DNA of 64,000 nucleotides, taken from NCBI GenBank assembly GCA_033675265.1, contig JAUJYZ010000214.1, forward strand, positions 137,001 to 201,000. Direction: 5' to 3'. This document shows positions 11,556 to 22,592 of this stretch, in pieces; positions within the stretch are counted from its first letter, which is position 1, and each line of letters starts with the position of its first letter. The DNA is from Actinostola sp. cb2023. Its lineage: Eukaryota; Cnidaria; Anthozoa; Actiniaria; Actinostolidae. The notes beneath the pieces are model-generated. The model was not told the DNA's origin. It was given only the letters and a program-made list of their open reading frames with translations, and ran no database searches. A program made the translations under genes and the position numbers.

Positions 11556-12155
11556 TGCAGCGAGGAATCGATCCCGGGCCATAGACAGTCAATTCACAAG
11601 ATACACTATAGGTTATTTTGTCCTCCAAATCAATAAGCGTGCACGATAGCCTAGTGGTGCGGGGCAGTTATTTAGTGGGCCTAGGATCCGACTTGACCGC
11701 TAGGCTGATTGGTGTATACGTAATGCCCGATAGCGCGGATGGGGCAGCAATCTTCATCCTATACGTACATACGGTGACTCAGCATAATGTCTGCGAGTAT
11801 GGGCCTTTTTGGATAAATTACCGGCATTCATCTGTTTTGAACCTGGGGGTCTAGGGTTCGAGTCCCAGCCGTGGCACGTTTTTTACTTCATTCTTTTTTT
11901 TGTTTGTTTTGTTCTTGTTTTGTTTGAATTGCTTGATTTCTTTTTTTTTTGGAATTGGGGTACAATAAAATACAATAACCTTTATTTAACGTGGTCAATG
12001 CTACTTTTCAGGAATGCCACAAATAATAATATAACAAGAGAAGGATGAGGTTACGATCTGTTCAACTACATGTATTATCTTGTTGTTTTTGTTTGAACAT
12101 CTTGCAGCATTGTTGAAGGTTTTAGGTCTAGGGTTCGAGTCCCAGCCGTGACACG
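11556..12155. repeat. tRNA-like (SINE-type) fragments
   Basis: GATAGCCTAGTGGTGCGG at 11646 resembles a Pol III A box. GGTTCGAGTCCCAGCCGTGG near 11855 and its near-copy near 12132 are B boxes. On the minus strand GGGATCGATTCCTCG (11560-11580) is a further B-box-like word. Each is followed by T- or A-rich tracts. No complete cloverleaf could be drawn, so these are read as degraded SINE pieces, not tRNA genes. Confidence 0.5.
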
Positions 12156-12784
12156 ATTTTTTTTTCATTCTTCAGTTTCTTTTTTTTGTTTTGTTATTAT
12201 TTTTGTTTGTTTATTTTCTTTTTTGGAATTGTTTACATATTTCTTCTTTTTTTGTAAAAAAAAAATGTGAAAAAACATATTGATAAGGCGAGCTTTCACC
12301 TCTTCTCCTTCCCTGAGCCCTAGGTCCAGTTGCTTTCTTTTGAGTAATAACATTTAAACGATATTCAACAGACCCAAAAATCATTTCAGGAATTTATTAG
12401 ACTGATAGATCTAGTGTTCAAATAATTTCAAAACTGGCCCATAAAATTCGACTTGACACTAGCTGAAAATGAATCCAAAGACGTTCATGCTCAGTTTATG
12501 TCCTGGCACAGGATCAGGATTGACCTTGTAGCTGCTGCCAACGAGTTTCAGGTGGGGCGAAATACGAACGATACTGTCCCGAAAGTTGTCGTTTCTGTCA
12601 GTCAACCATTTAGGCAAACGGAACAGTTAGCTATAAAACACGCAATCATTATTTACACATAATAATACTGATGATGCCCATGCCTGCTTGCCCTCTTTGA
12701 CCAACGATTCGGCCACAAGATCAATGTTCTGTCAATTTAAAATTGCTATTTCAGAGACCAGGAGCCCATTACTCCTGCAGAGAC

Positions 12785-12862
12785 CTAGCCTGATTTTCAG
12801 ACGGCTCATGTGTCATACGCTTCGCTCCGTATGACACATGAGCCGTCTGAAAATCAGGCTAG
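12785..12862. repeat. Perfect 34 bp hairpin
   Basis: Arms of 34 bp, starting CTAGCCTGATTTTCAGACGG, are perfectly complementary across a 10-base loop GCTTCGCTCC. No homopolymer follows, so it is not a simple terminator. It is probably a minimal foldback MITE. Confidence 0.9.
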
Positions 12863-12994
12863 CAAATTTCTTGAATTTTTTTCGGGGGAGCATGCATGCC
12901 CCCGCATCCCCCCGCTCGTCAGATTGTGCCGTACTATAAGCATGTAACTAAATAACATGTCCAGCGTATCTTTTCAGACGTTAATATATGTTCT

Positions 12995-13139
12995 TAGAGT
13001 GCAATTTAGAAAAGCGTGAAATAGTACTAACTTTAAATAGTACTAAATAGTGCTATTTCTATTGTTTTCTATTGTTTCATTAGTACTATTTAGTACTAAT
13101 TAGTTATTTAGTTTTCAAGCTTTTCTAAATTGCACTCTA
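12995..13139. mobile_element. MITE, GTGCAATTTAGAAAAGCGTG family, copy 2
   Basis: TAGAGTGCAATTTAGAAAAG at the left is inverted at the right, with TAGTACTAAATAGTGCTA repeats between. It is the same family as 4451-4645. Confidence 0.8.
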
Positions 13140-13782
13140 GGTATATAAAATTGTAACAAGTAATTCCTTCGCTTTACTGTACAACATTGAAGTTATTTCG
13201 AGGAAAACGTAGGAAATGGTATTTCCGAGAATCTACTTTAAATGGCAAAATTTCCCTAGGTCCCCCTAGCACAGCTATGTAATGCAAGTATACATACCCG
13301 CTAGACGTCCATAGGGTCCATAGGACGACAGCACCCAAGATCAATGAACCAACATGGCTGATATCCATGTGTCTATGACTCAACGTTATTGTAGTTGTAG
13401 TGCGCTTTACCTGGCTACAAAGGTAGAAAGGAGTTTCTATAGCAAAATATGCCGCATGTGAAATCTTTACGTCAGTTTTTAAATCTGTCAGTTTCAACTC
13501 CATTACACACCACGAGCCTTCCTATTCAATTTTTATACCCGCAATTAAGCATCAATATGTTCAACAGGTGGATGATTTATATCGAGAGAAAACTAAAACA
13601 CACTGCAACACACTAGCTGAAACATATTCCAATATAATCCAGATCTGGCCCCACCTTTCTCAATAACTATATAAATACTGGGCACGAAAGAAATATAAAG
13701 ACCACGAGAAGCGCGCGCGCTCTTCTGCTCTTTGCCGCGCGCGTACATAAAAGTTGGTCCAGTTCTGGACTAATTCACCTTT

Positions 13783-13944
13783 CCCCTTATGACGTAATGA
13801 TACCACTACTCCCAGAATCCTTTTCGTAGCTTCTTTTGTTATTCTAATTCACCCCACACCTTGTTACTCTCATAAGAGTTAAAACACTTGCATAAGAATT
13901 CGCAAAGGATTCTGGTAGTAGTGGTATCGCTACGTCATAAGGGG
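13783..13944. mobile_element. MITE-like inverted repeat with CCCCTTATGACGTA arms
   Basis: CCCCTTATGACGTAATGATA at the left matches the inverted right arm TACGTCATAAGGGG with one or two mismatches over about 40 bp, including CAGAATCCTTT. A GCGCGCGCGCTC block lies just upstream near 13710. Confidence 0.75.
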
Positions 13945-14258
13945 AATCGGGAATTCCGTTACCGCTCACTCGTACTACAATGAGCGCAATATGGATTTCT
14001 TATCCAGTCCCTAACGGTAACAGTGTAATAACATCTTTGGTTTGAAATTTCCTGCCAAACAGCCACTTCTCATTCCCAGGTCTCGCGCGATGAAAGGCGC
14101 GGCTGTTTTGCTATCTCCGCCTAGTCTTTTACAGAGAACCATGAATTTTCGCCGGGTAAAGATTTTCGGGTTTAGATCTGGGAAATAAAGAGATGGCAAA
14201 TCGAATCGTAAGCCTATAGGGTTTTAGAGACTACGGCACACCCCAACCTTATAATGTA

Positions 14259-14286
<28 letters not shown>
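14259..14286. repeat. Poly(C) tract of 28
   Basis: An uninterrupted run of C is followed by a CCTCCCCC tail. It has no inverted partner nearby, unlike the homopolymer-ended elements at 19776 and 58534. Confidence 0.95.
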
Positions 14287-14289
<3 letters not shown>

Positions 14290-14465
14290 TCCCCCTCAGG
14301 AGCTCAGTATATTACGGTAGTTTTATTCATGTAAAACAAGATGTCTTTGTTCTTTCTTTTTTATTACAACACTATAAGTACGAGAATGACAAAATGAATG
14401 AACTCAAAATAATGTCGTCTGCGGTCTACGTTCATGAATACAATGTACACTATTCTAACACATAA

Positions 14466-14778
14466 GCAGCCCAACCATTCCTTTTGAAGCTACTAAATAA
14501 TCAAATAAAATGATATTTGCGTCTTTTTTTGATGGGCTTCCTGTGGTAGAGCGCGCGCAATACGTATATGTTGGGATCCCTGTGTGTGTCCCGCAACAAG
14601 CGATGTACTGCGGGACGCGCAAAGAGAGCCCAACATTATACCTTACTCAACACAGGAAGCCGAATAATACGTATTGCGCGCGCGCTCTACCACAGGAAAC
14701 CCATCAAAAAAAGACGGTGGAATATAAATGTATTTATATTTATTATTAAATAGCCTCAAAAGCAATGGTTGGGCTGCC
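14466..14778. mobile_element. Foldback element of the CACAGG(A/C)AGCCC family
   Basis: GCAGCCCAACCATTCCTTTT at 14466 is inverted at the right end. Inner arms GATGGGCTTCCTGTGGTAGA and TCTACCACAGGAAACCCATC with GCGCGCGC words form a second layer. The centre holds GCGGGACGCGCAAAG. It is nearly palindromic over 313 bp; short frames on both strands are by-products. Confidence 0.8.
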
Positions 14779-15134
14779 TGTGTTCTAACAGTGAAGTTTC
14801 CCTGTCCTTCTCTTGAAGGTAGAATTCTGTATTCACATTTGAAATTGGGAAAACAAGCAAGATTTCTCAATGCTGAAGTTTGAACTAGGTAAAACTATAT
14901 GTACGGTGAAGAGGTTAAAACTCTAGCAATATAATGCCTTACAATCGGTAGAGTTGTGTTTGTTGTTAAGGCAAATTGCCAATCACAGGGGAGAGTAGTT
15001 ACTTACAATTGCTCTGAGTATAACCTCGATATAAAATAATAACACAAAGGGATCTACATGCTCCTAAATAAATACTCTTGTAAAAATGTCCTGTACACGT
15101 TGTTCTTATACGTTTGACGTCTACAAATGTTCCT

Positions 15135-15236
15135 TGTGGGCTTCCTATGTCGAAAGAGAACTGAGAGGAGATTGGTTCGAGGAATAATAACAGATTAGTC
15201 ACCATTCTTTCTTTTGTTCTCAACACAGGAAACCCA
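15135..15236. repeat. Second GGGCTTCCT / AGGAAACCC pair
   Basis: GGGCTTCCTATGTCGAAAGA and CACAGGAAACCCATTCTC form a short inverted pair about 100 bp apart, with the same termini as the element at 14466-14778. Confidence 0.5.
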
Positions 15237-15239
15237 TTC

Positions 15240-16120
15240 TCAGTGAGTAGCCCAAACGTGCTTTACATTCTAATTCGATAAAAATTATTACAAATATAAC
15301 ACATGAAATAAAAACGACAACAAATATCTTATTGTGAAAAACTACCATGAAATTACATGACATATTTCATATGACTGGAGACATAGGTATTCCATGGTAC
15401 GTATGAGTTCTCATGGTAACAAAAAAAACTAACTAATTCAGTCCTTTCCACAGCGACCACCAATGGGAAAGAAAGGAGGGAAGAACAATGGAGTCATTCC
15501 AAGTCCCCACTCTTCCTCTTTTCTCCACAGGTAGCCTGGATCTCTAACTCAAAAGTTCGCAGTTCTAAAACCAAGTCTAACTATTATTATAACTATCAAG
15601 AATACTAAAATATAAATGTATATCTACGAACACAACCATTATACCTTAGATTTACCTTATTATAGTGTTGATTGCAATACAACTTTATCTTAACTGTTAA
15701 CATTGTGTTGCAATAAAATAATTATAGTGCTTACAACACGTTTTAAAATATATATATATTTATATATATATTCACCACTTGATCACGTGGTTGCTGTTTT
15801 GATTGACAAGGTCTTGGACCAATCATAACTTCTATGAAGTCTATTGCATGCGACCCACGTGATTCAGACAAAGTGTCAATCGAGAAAATAGTTCTTTGTA
15901 CATATCTTTGTTTCAATGAAAACTCGTCAGCCATTTGCTTCACCTTAGAGGTTTGCGACGATTTGAATGTAGTTTGACTACGACGGCGACTAAACAAGAC
16001 GAACATCCAACCAACTCTAGCGAGCATAAGGGTGAAATAGATGATGTCGGGCGTATGCTGCGGCGATTGGTCCGATGTTACTCGTGCGTACTAGCTCTGT
16101 TGGGACTGAACAACAACAAC
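15240..16120. other. Gene-free AT-rich region
   Basis: It contains an ATATATAT block near 15748-15772 and CACGTGATCA/CACGTGATTC words near 15778-15862. An open frame on the minus strand, 16027-15743, has no recognisable domain. Confidence 0.45.
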
Positions 16121-16151
16121 AACGGTAAGTAAGTAAGTAAGTAAGTAAGTA
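16121..16151. repeat. (GTAA)n microsatellite
   Basis: About seven GTAA units abut the left end of the following inverted-repeat element. Confidence 0.9.
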
Positions 16152-16155
16152 GGTA

Positions 16156-16347
16156 TTAGAGTCGTTTTCGTATGAGTGGGAAACCTTCGGTACGGAGTTA
16201 CCGTCACGATACGAATCGACCAATCACAGCTCGCAAAATCATCGCTAAACCAATCAGAATGCTTGGATACCGCACGATCACGGCAGGGTCACCGCATGGC
16301 ACGAACTGTACCGTAACTACTTCCCATTCATACGAAAACGACTCTAA
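16156..16347. mobile_element. MITE with AGAGTCGTTTTCGTATGAGT termini, copy 1
   Basis: TTAGAGTCGTTTTCGTATGA and TCATACGAAAACGACTCTAA are exact terminal inverts. The interior carries two CCAATCA boxes (ACCAATCACAGC and ACCAATCAGAAT). A second copy with the same interior order lies in RIOK3 intron 2 at 52511-52708. Confidence 0.85.
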
Positions 16348-16385
16348 CAAGCGCACATGTAACCTTACTAAAATCAGAATAGAGC

Positions 16386-16832
16386 AATGGACGCACAAGG
16401 CAATGTGTTAGCCAATCAGAACAACCGAGTAATGGACGCACAAGGCAATGTGTTAGCCAATCAGAACAACCGAGTAATGGACGCACAAGTCAATGTGTCA
16501 GCCAATCAGAACAACCGAGTAATGGACGCACAAGTCAATGTGTCAGCCAATCAGAACAACCGAGTAATGGACGCACAAGTCAATGTGTCAGCCAATCAGA
16601 ACAACCGAGTAATGGACGCACAAGTCAATGTTTTAGCCAATCAGAACAACCGAGTAATGGACGCACAAGTCAATGTGTTAGCCAATCAGAACCGAGTAAT
16701 GGCGCACAAGTCAATGTGTCAGCCAATCAGAACAACCGAGTAATGAACGCACAAGTCAATGTGTCAGCCAATCAGAACAACCGAGTAATGGACGCACAAG
16801 TCAATGTGTTAACCAATCAGAACAACCGAGTA
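16386..16832. repeat. 45 bp minisatellite, each unit with a CCAAT box
   Basis: About ten units of ATGGACGCACAAGTCAATGT-GTCAGCCAATCAGAACAACCGAGTA. The 45 bp period is a multiple of three, so a repetitive frame (MDAQVNVSANQNNRV) stays open for 118 codons; it lacks independent coding evidence. Every unit contains CCAATCAG, the NF-Y consensus core. Confidence 0.9.
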
Positions 16833-16924
16833 TGTAGCTAGTCATATTCTAATGTGGAAGAGAGAAAGAGAGATAGATACACGCTGCAATTCAGGTTGAC
16901 AGATTGCATGAACAGACTTTGCTA

Positions 16925-17212
16925 ATGCACCTTTTCGTACTTTCCCAGAATGCTTCATGATTCTGCGCGCGCAAGCGAGGTCAGGGCACAAAATATTTAG
17001 AATTGATCGTGTATTGAGGAAAATATGACTACTGTATCTAATCAAGAACAGGAAAAAAATATTTTCTTTGCTTGACGCACTTTTAATTTAGAAGTCTAAG
17101 TTTTCTACTGAATTTATTCATTCTCTCTTATATTTTTGATCTATTTTGTACCCTGACCTTGCTTGCGCGCGCAGAATCCTGAATCATTCTGGAAAACTAC
17201 GAAAAGGTGCAT
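16925..17212. mobile_element. MITE with ATGCACCTTTTCGTA termini
   Basis: Arms of about 65 bp (ATGCACCTTTTCGTACTTTC ... GCGCGCGCAAGCGAGGTCAG) are inverted at 17140-17212. The centre is AT-rich and non-coding. Confidence 0.8.
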
Positions 17213-17499
17213 AAAACTTGACACAACTATGACGCAACAATACACATATATACGTCTCATCAAATGATTTGTTTCCAGACCTATCACTTCTCTGGAATCA
17301 CGCAAGTGTGAAAAGTGACAAGAAATGTCGGTCATATTGGTTGGTGAATACTATCAAACAATATGGCTGTGCTTTTGTGGTTTCACACTGCGCAGTTTTA
17401 GAAAAAAACATTATTCCCAAACTCCCATTTCTGCTTCAGATAAAGGTGGACCAAAGAGACTGAGAACAAGTTACGACACACAAACAAAACAGTTTCAAC

Positions 17500-17601
17500 T
17501 GAAAGTGCGCCAAACTCGTCCCCAGAGACCACGTTCTTCTTGGTCTCGGTGCTGACCAAGAGGAACGTGGGCTCTGGGGACGATATTGAAAGTGCGCCAA
17601 A
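17500..17601. mobile_element. 72 bp CCCCAGAG hairpin flanked by a 15 bp direct repeat
   Basis: The hairpin at 17515-17586 (CTCGTCCCCAGAGACCACGT ... ACGTGGGCTCTGGGGACGA) is bounded by perfect copies of TGAAAGTGCGCCAAA at 17500-17514 and 17587-17601. The same terminal family recurs at 61187-61250, 62020-62090 and 62341-62408. The clean direct repeat shows insertion of a very small element with an unusually long duplication. Confidence 0.85.
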
Positions 17602-17627
17602 GTCATTTGTGCAAAATGCACATGCGC

Positions 17628-17873
17628 AGACTGTTAAATCTTTTATTTCAGTGTTATAGTGTTGTAAAGCTACTGTTGGTGCAGAAAAACAGACACATCC
17701 CCGGGCTAGCATGGTTTAACAGTGATTAATTAAACATCTCTTATTTATTACATGCCCAGAGACTGTTAAATCTTTTACTTGTTAGTGTTGTAAAGCTACT
17801 GTTGGTGCAGAAAAACACACACATCCCCAGGCTATCACGGTTTAACAGTGATTAATTAAACATCTCTTAGTTA
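17628..17873. repeat. Tandem duplication, about 133 bp period
   Basis: GACTGTTAAATCTTTTA at 17628 recurs at 17761, with shared TGTTGTAAAGCTACTGTTGG and GTTTAACAGTGATTAATTAA. The two copies differ by small indels. Confidence 0.9.
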
Positions 17874-18461
17874 TAACTATCCAACAAGCATTATTATTAG
17901 GTATTATTTTAGGTGAATTACTTGTTTATTCTATAAGGTCCAATGATCTAAGTAGTGTTATTGTGATCAATGGTTTTTATTTACTTTACTATAAAACTAA
18001 CTGTACAAGTGCAATTAATCTGCTTATACCTTACATTAGGTGAGTATTTTATTGTACAAGCAGTACTAGCGCCTGTCCATGCTAAATAGGGCGGTAGAAG
18101 CTTACTGTACAGACACTAAAGAATTCAAGACTGGCAAAGTGCAAAGCCCCACCCTCGGCACACGTGCAGGGTGCGTGACAAGGATCTTACCTGACTCGAA
18201 TCAACGGGCTCATCGAAAGAGGTACATTATACGCTTGGGGTCTGTTGTCATCTGAGCCCGCGATACCACTTCCCCGATGCGGGAAAGAGCCAATCGTATC
18301 ACTTGTATCTGCCACGTGATAAATGGTGTCTAATGTAAGGTGAAAATTGAGCTATTGGTAATGCGTAAGGGGTTGGGGCACGTAGCGTAGAATGCATAAG
18401 CTATCGGTGAACAGTGTTTACCATCGAAATTTAGTTTTTAACGAAACAAAACTATTCTAAG
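17874..18461. other. Gene-free region
   Basis: No exon, RNA gene or clear element was recognised. A GC-richer patch lies around 18125-18320. Confidence 0.4.
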
Positions 18462-18815
18462 TTAAGGTGCAGTAATACGAGCAACAAAATCGTGCAACTT
18501 GTCGCGCAACATTGTTCAGATTGTTGCGTTACAAGTTGCAGAGCAATGATTCTCGTATTACCACCGTTCGCGCAACTTGTCGCGCAACACATTTTCGTGT
18601 TGCAGGTTGCAAAACTATGTTGCGCAAAGTAGCTCTTTCTTCTTCATGCAACAAAGGTTTGCAACCTGCAACACCGAAAATTTAATTTGTTGAGCGACAA
18701 GTTGCGCGAACGATGGTAATACGAGAAACATTGTTCTGCAACTTGCAACGCAACAATCTGAACAATGTTGCGCGACAAGTTGCACGATTTTGTTGCTCGT
18801 ATTACCGCACCTTAA
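18462..18815. mobile_element. MITE with TTAAGGTGCAGTAATACGAG termini, CGTGCAACTTG family
   Basis: Inverted arms of well over 100 bp carry repeated GCAACTTGTCGCGCAACA words. The element is almost fully palindromic over 354 bp. A related element with different ends but the same CGTGCAACTTG / GCAACCTGCAACA vocabulary is in RIOK3 intron 2 (52779-53266). Confidence 0.85.
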
Positions 18816-18862
18816 TGTGAAGACGTCTTCAACTCGAGCTCAAAAATTAAGAACGGTCCTGC

Positions 18863-19195
18863 ATGTACACACAACCCCATCAGCTTTACCCTAAAGAAAA
18901 GTACTATACATTTAAAGACAAAGTGGAACAGAATGGGTCAGCAGTTTCACCCTATCTTGGCTCGTTTACTTGGATACCTAATAAACATTTGTGTGGCTAC
19001 GGTTCTGAAACTACGAAAAGATGGTTGGCATGGCAACAAGAAATGGAAACAAGTGCTAAAGATAATCGGTATCCAAGGAAACGAAACGACACCAAAGAAG
19101 GAACGTACCCTCCGTTATGTCTTCATTACATTTTCTCTCTCTCGAATTTTCAAAATGGAAAACAAAGAAATTTACAGAGCTTAAAGTCCTATTGA
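18863..19195 (+). other. Unresolved coding-like stretch
   Basis: Two overlapping plus-strand frames stay open, one of 110 codons (from 18863) and one of 83 codons (from 18933, starting MGQQFHPILARLLGYLINIC). Neither matches a family I recognise and no splice borders are convincing. It may be a transposon remnant or a decayed gene. It directly follows the element ending at 18815. Confidence 0.25.
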
Positions 19196-19765
19196 GCATG
19201 ATGGATGGTACACCGTCTAATAACACCCACAGGTGTAAGGTAGGGTGAAATGCGCCAGCGATACAAAGATAACACGGAGTTGTAATAAAATACCACTTTT
19301 ATTGATCTACAAGTTCTATTAAATACAATATAATTGCAGGCTTCACAGAGTACTAAGTTCGCATGCCCTCCTCCGCCGTGGCGAAAGAGAAGTACTGAGA
19401 ACAATAGCGCAGAGTCCAGGTGCACAAGACACATGCGCAATTGCCTACCAACACCTGTGAGTCTTATTATGGTCAGTGGACTGAAAATATGAACCTATTC
19501 TATAGTCAAAGCAGATATATTTTGATTGACTGGATGCAAGAACCAACATAACTAGAAATCAAACTAGGCAATGAAAATAGATTTCTGACTTATAATTTGT
19601 TCAAATCGCACTGATTCAAGAACGAAGTCCTACCTTTTGATGTCAGTCCTTGTAGCCAGTCAAACAACCAATCCAGTTCAAAGTTACTTTATTGAATACA
19701 ATGTCTAATACTATGCACTAATTACTTGTAATCAGTCATTACAGAATGCAAGTCAAGCGATCCAA
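19196..19765. other. Gene-free region
   Basis: No exon with credible borders was found. A weak minus-strand frame (19440-19189) lacks recognisable features. Confidence 0.4.
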
Positions 19766-19775
19766 CATGGCCGCC

Positions 19776-20180
19776 TTGGGGGGGGGGGGGGGGGGGGGGG
19801 GGTACTCCCTTTGTCCAAGTGGTAGGGGTGATCGGCAGTCCTTTTAGGGTGGAAAATATTTCCTGTGTGTACCTTTTAGGGGTTCCGACTCAAAAGTCAG
19901 TTACGTAACATTACTCCGTACCTTTTAGGGTCGATTATTTATTTTCTTTATTGAACAAACATGAAAGAACAGAAGAAAGATGTTGTCCAGTCACTGATTA
20001 AACGATATCAGTACAATCACGTTTTCGCCATATATGGTCGTACCTTTTAGGGGTCGAAATCAACATAGCTTCAACAGCTCTTTTAATTTATGCGTACCTT
20101 TTAGGGGTCGTTTTCAAAACCGACCGCCGATCACCCCTACCAATTGGACAAAGGGAGTACCCCCCCCCCCCCCCCCCGGG
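19776..20180. mobile_element. Homopolymer-ended inverted-repeat element with 10 bp target duplication
   Basis: The left end is a run of 25 G followed by TACTCCCTTTGTCCAAGTGG. The right end is the inverse, CAATTGGACAAAGGGAGTAC followed by 18 C. The element is bounded by a perfect 10 bp direct repeat CATGGCCGCC at 19766-19775 and 20181-20190. Inside, CCTTTTAGGGGT recurs several times. It has no coding capacity. A related element with the same poly(G)/poly(C) architecture is at 58534-58883. Confidence 0.85.
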
Positions 20181-20190
20181 CATGGCCGCC

Positions 20191-22592
20191 ATCATTTTAT
20201 TCTCTAAGGAGTGGTTACAAAGCAAGTGTGCATCACAGACTAAATAGAGATAATTATCATTGATATTGAATTGAATTTAATTAACAATTACGATATTTCT
20301 AGAAGGGAAAATCATCAATCTCTTGAAAATTCTGGAAATTCTTCTTCCATGAATGAATTCATCATTTGATTGATGGTTTTGCCTTCCACAAGCTTCACAC
20401 TGTACTTACTATAAGCACATTTACAAGATATATTGATTAACATTGATTCCACTAAATTAAGCAGCAATGACGCATCAAATGACTTTATCAACATGTTGAT
20501 TGGCTGAACACTATCTTGTTACTGTCAGTGTGCATTTACAACACTTTGAAGGATAAAATCATTTGATAGTGTCGCATAAATTAATTGATTACGAATTAAA
20601 TGCTTGGTTTGAAAGACGCATTTGTCGCAAAGTACAACAGGCGAATGGTTCAACTTTGAGCATCACACCTTAAGACTGGCGACAAATCGCTATCCAAACA
20701 AACCACGTATCACATCAGTTTATAAGCAAGAGGTTCTTAATGGGTTGTATCGACAATCTCGCCACACATCTGGATGAAGGGGACACTGTCACGATGTGTA
20801 ATTTTCCACATCTGGGTAATTCCATTGCCATGGCAGCCGTTGCTACCACAAATACTATAAGCTTGCTTGGCAAGAATGTTGATAATATAATTGGTTCCAA
20901 CATTAGGTGTTTGCAAACAACACCGTAAATAATCTGTGTTACAAACTTCATAATTCATGTACAATATTCTTACATTAATCTCTCGGTATCAATATCAAGA
21001 GGTTTCTCACTACAAGAACTGTAGTAGAATCTTATTCTGCGATTCTTTTAAATAAACTACTGTACAATTTGGTCGTTTTGCATTAAGATATCGGTAATTT
21101 CTTTTGATACCGACAGATCAATTAACCTTTCTTTTATACATGGCGAAAGCTTTGAGAATAGATGGAAAAACTTTTTTCTTTTCACATTTCTTGTTCTTTC
21201 GACTTGTGGCAGCCATAATGAAAACCAACCTTTGACATAAAAGTGAGGTGCGCTGATGGCATCAGCCTCACTTTGGTGTTAGCATTTCAAAATGGCCACC
21301 AACAATGAACAGGACTCTATTGTATACTATGAAAATAAATCTATTTGAAAATGCTTACAAATTTGGATTTAAAAATATTTCAATCTATTCTTGCTTCGTT
21401 GTCTGATTACTAACATCTGCTCAAATACAAAGCTTTTCATTATCTCCCCATCTGTAACACTTGCACTTTGTCATTAGTTCTTATTAGACATCATTCTTAT
21501 TATAATAATATAATATTATTATTAATATTATTAATGTTAAGTTACCTTACCACATCAAACAGTATCAACTACACTTACTATTCATCTTATTATCATCATC
21601 ATCATTATCAATCATTACCAGTTTAATTTTATATTAATTATTGTTACATTAACTAGTGATTAATGTTCGTTTAAGTAACCCTCATTGTACAGTTTGACGG
21701 GCAATTTGTTAACAGTAGCTTTACCACACAACAATAAAAAAAAAAAAATATTTACCCAGGGTTTTGATTAGTTCACATTCTTGCGCAAAATCGGTTTTAA
21801 CCGGTTTATCAATTACACTAGTATTAGTCTTGGTGGTGGAAAATACATTAATGCACAGAATGGCCAGAGTAGTGAGTAATTAACACATGCAAGTGAGAGA
21901 GCAACAGAAGCACTTAAACATTACATGGATGTATACTTAGATGGAGAATGGTTGTGTGATATAGTTACATCACACCCATTAACCTTGCAAGGGCTAATGG
22001 GATATGATGGGTCACAATTGATAATATCCGAATATATTAAAATTCGCAACAAGGATGAAATAAAATGAAAGGATAAAAAGGCTTTCAAGTAAATAATTGT
22101 AAATATTTGAAAATAAATAGTAAAAGGTGACCTTAGGCCCATGGAATAAAAAACAATAATGTTGAAAGGTATTAGAAGCACAGCAAACCATTTCCATGCA
22201 AAATAATTGGTCTGGGGAATAATTTTGTCACCAAAAGAATTTTGTCATGAAAAGAATACAATTTTGTGATTCAGAAGTGAGTTTTAACACCAAAAGGCTG
22301 TGCTGTGCTCCAAACAACATAAAGTATGCAGTAAGACAGGTGTATTTTATATTGTTATCTATTTTGTTGTTCCATTGTATTGTGTGTAACTAGGCTTAAA
22401 TGGGCCTGAAATAGATTTGAATAATGTACGTATTAAGAACCTTAAGCTGAATAAACTGTGTTGAATAGACAAGAACTTCTCAGTGTAACCTAATACACAA
22501 AGCAGATTTATAAGCTCCATTCAGGGCCATGTAGCTCAAAAACAAAACACAAGACAAAAAAAATACTTGATCAAAATAGCACTTGATCAAAC
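20191..22592. other. Intergenic region downstream of the hnRNP gene
   Basis: AT-rich, with (ATT/ATC)n-like stretches near 21500-21620 and a small palindrome AAAGTGAGGTGCGCTGATGG around 21241-21275. Minus-strand frames near 20715-20964 look partly protein-like but lack a recognisable family. The hnRNP 3' UTR should extend leftward from 22593, but no AATAAA is visible on the minus strand in the first 250 bp. Confidence 0.4.

Noticed and set aside
16387..16743. 118-codon frame of MDAQVNVSANQNNRV repeats
   Set aside because: The unit is 45 bp, so any stop-free unit stays open; length variants break it and no flanking gene structure exists.
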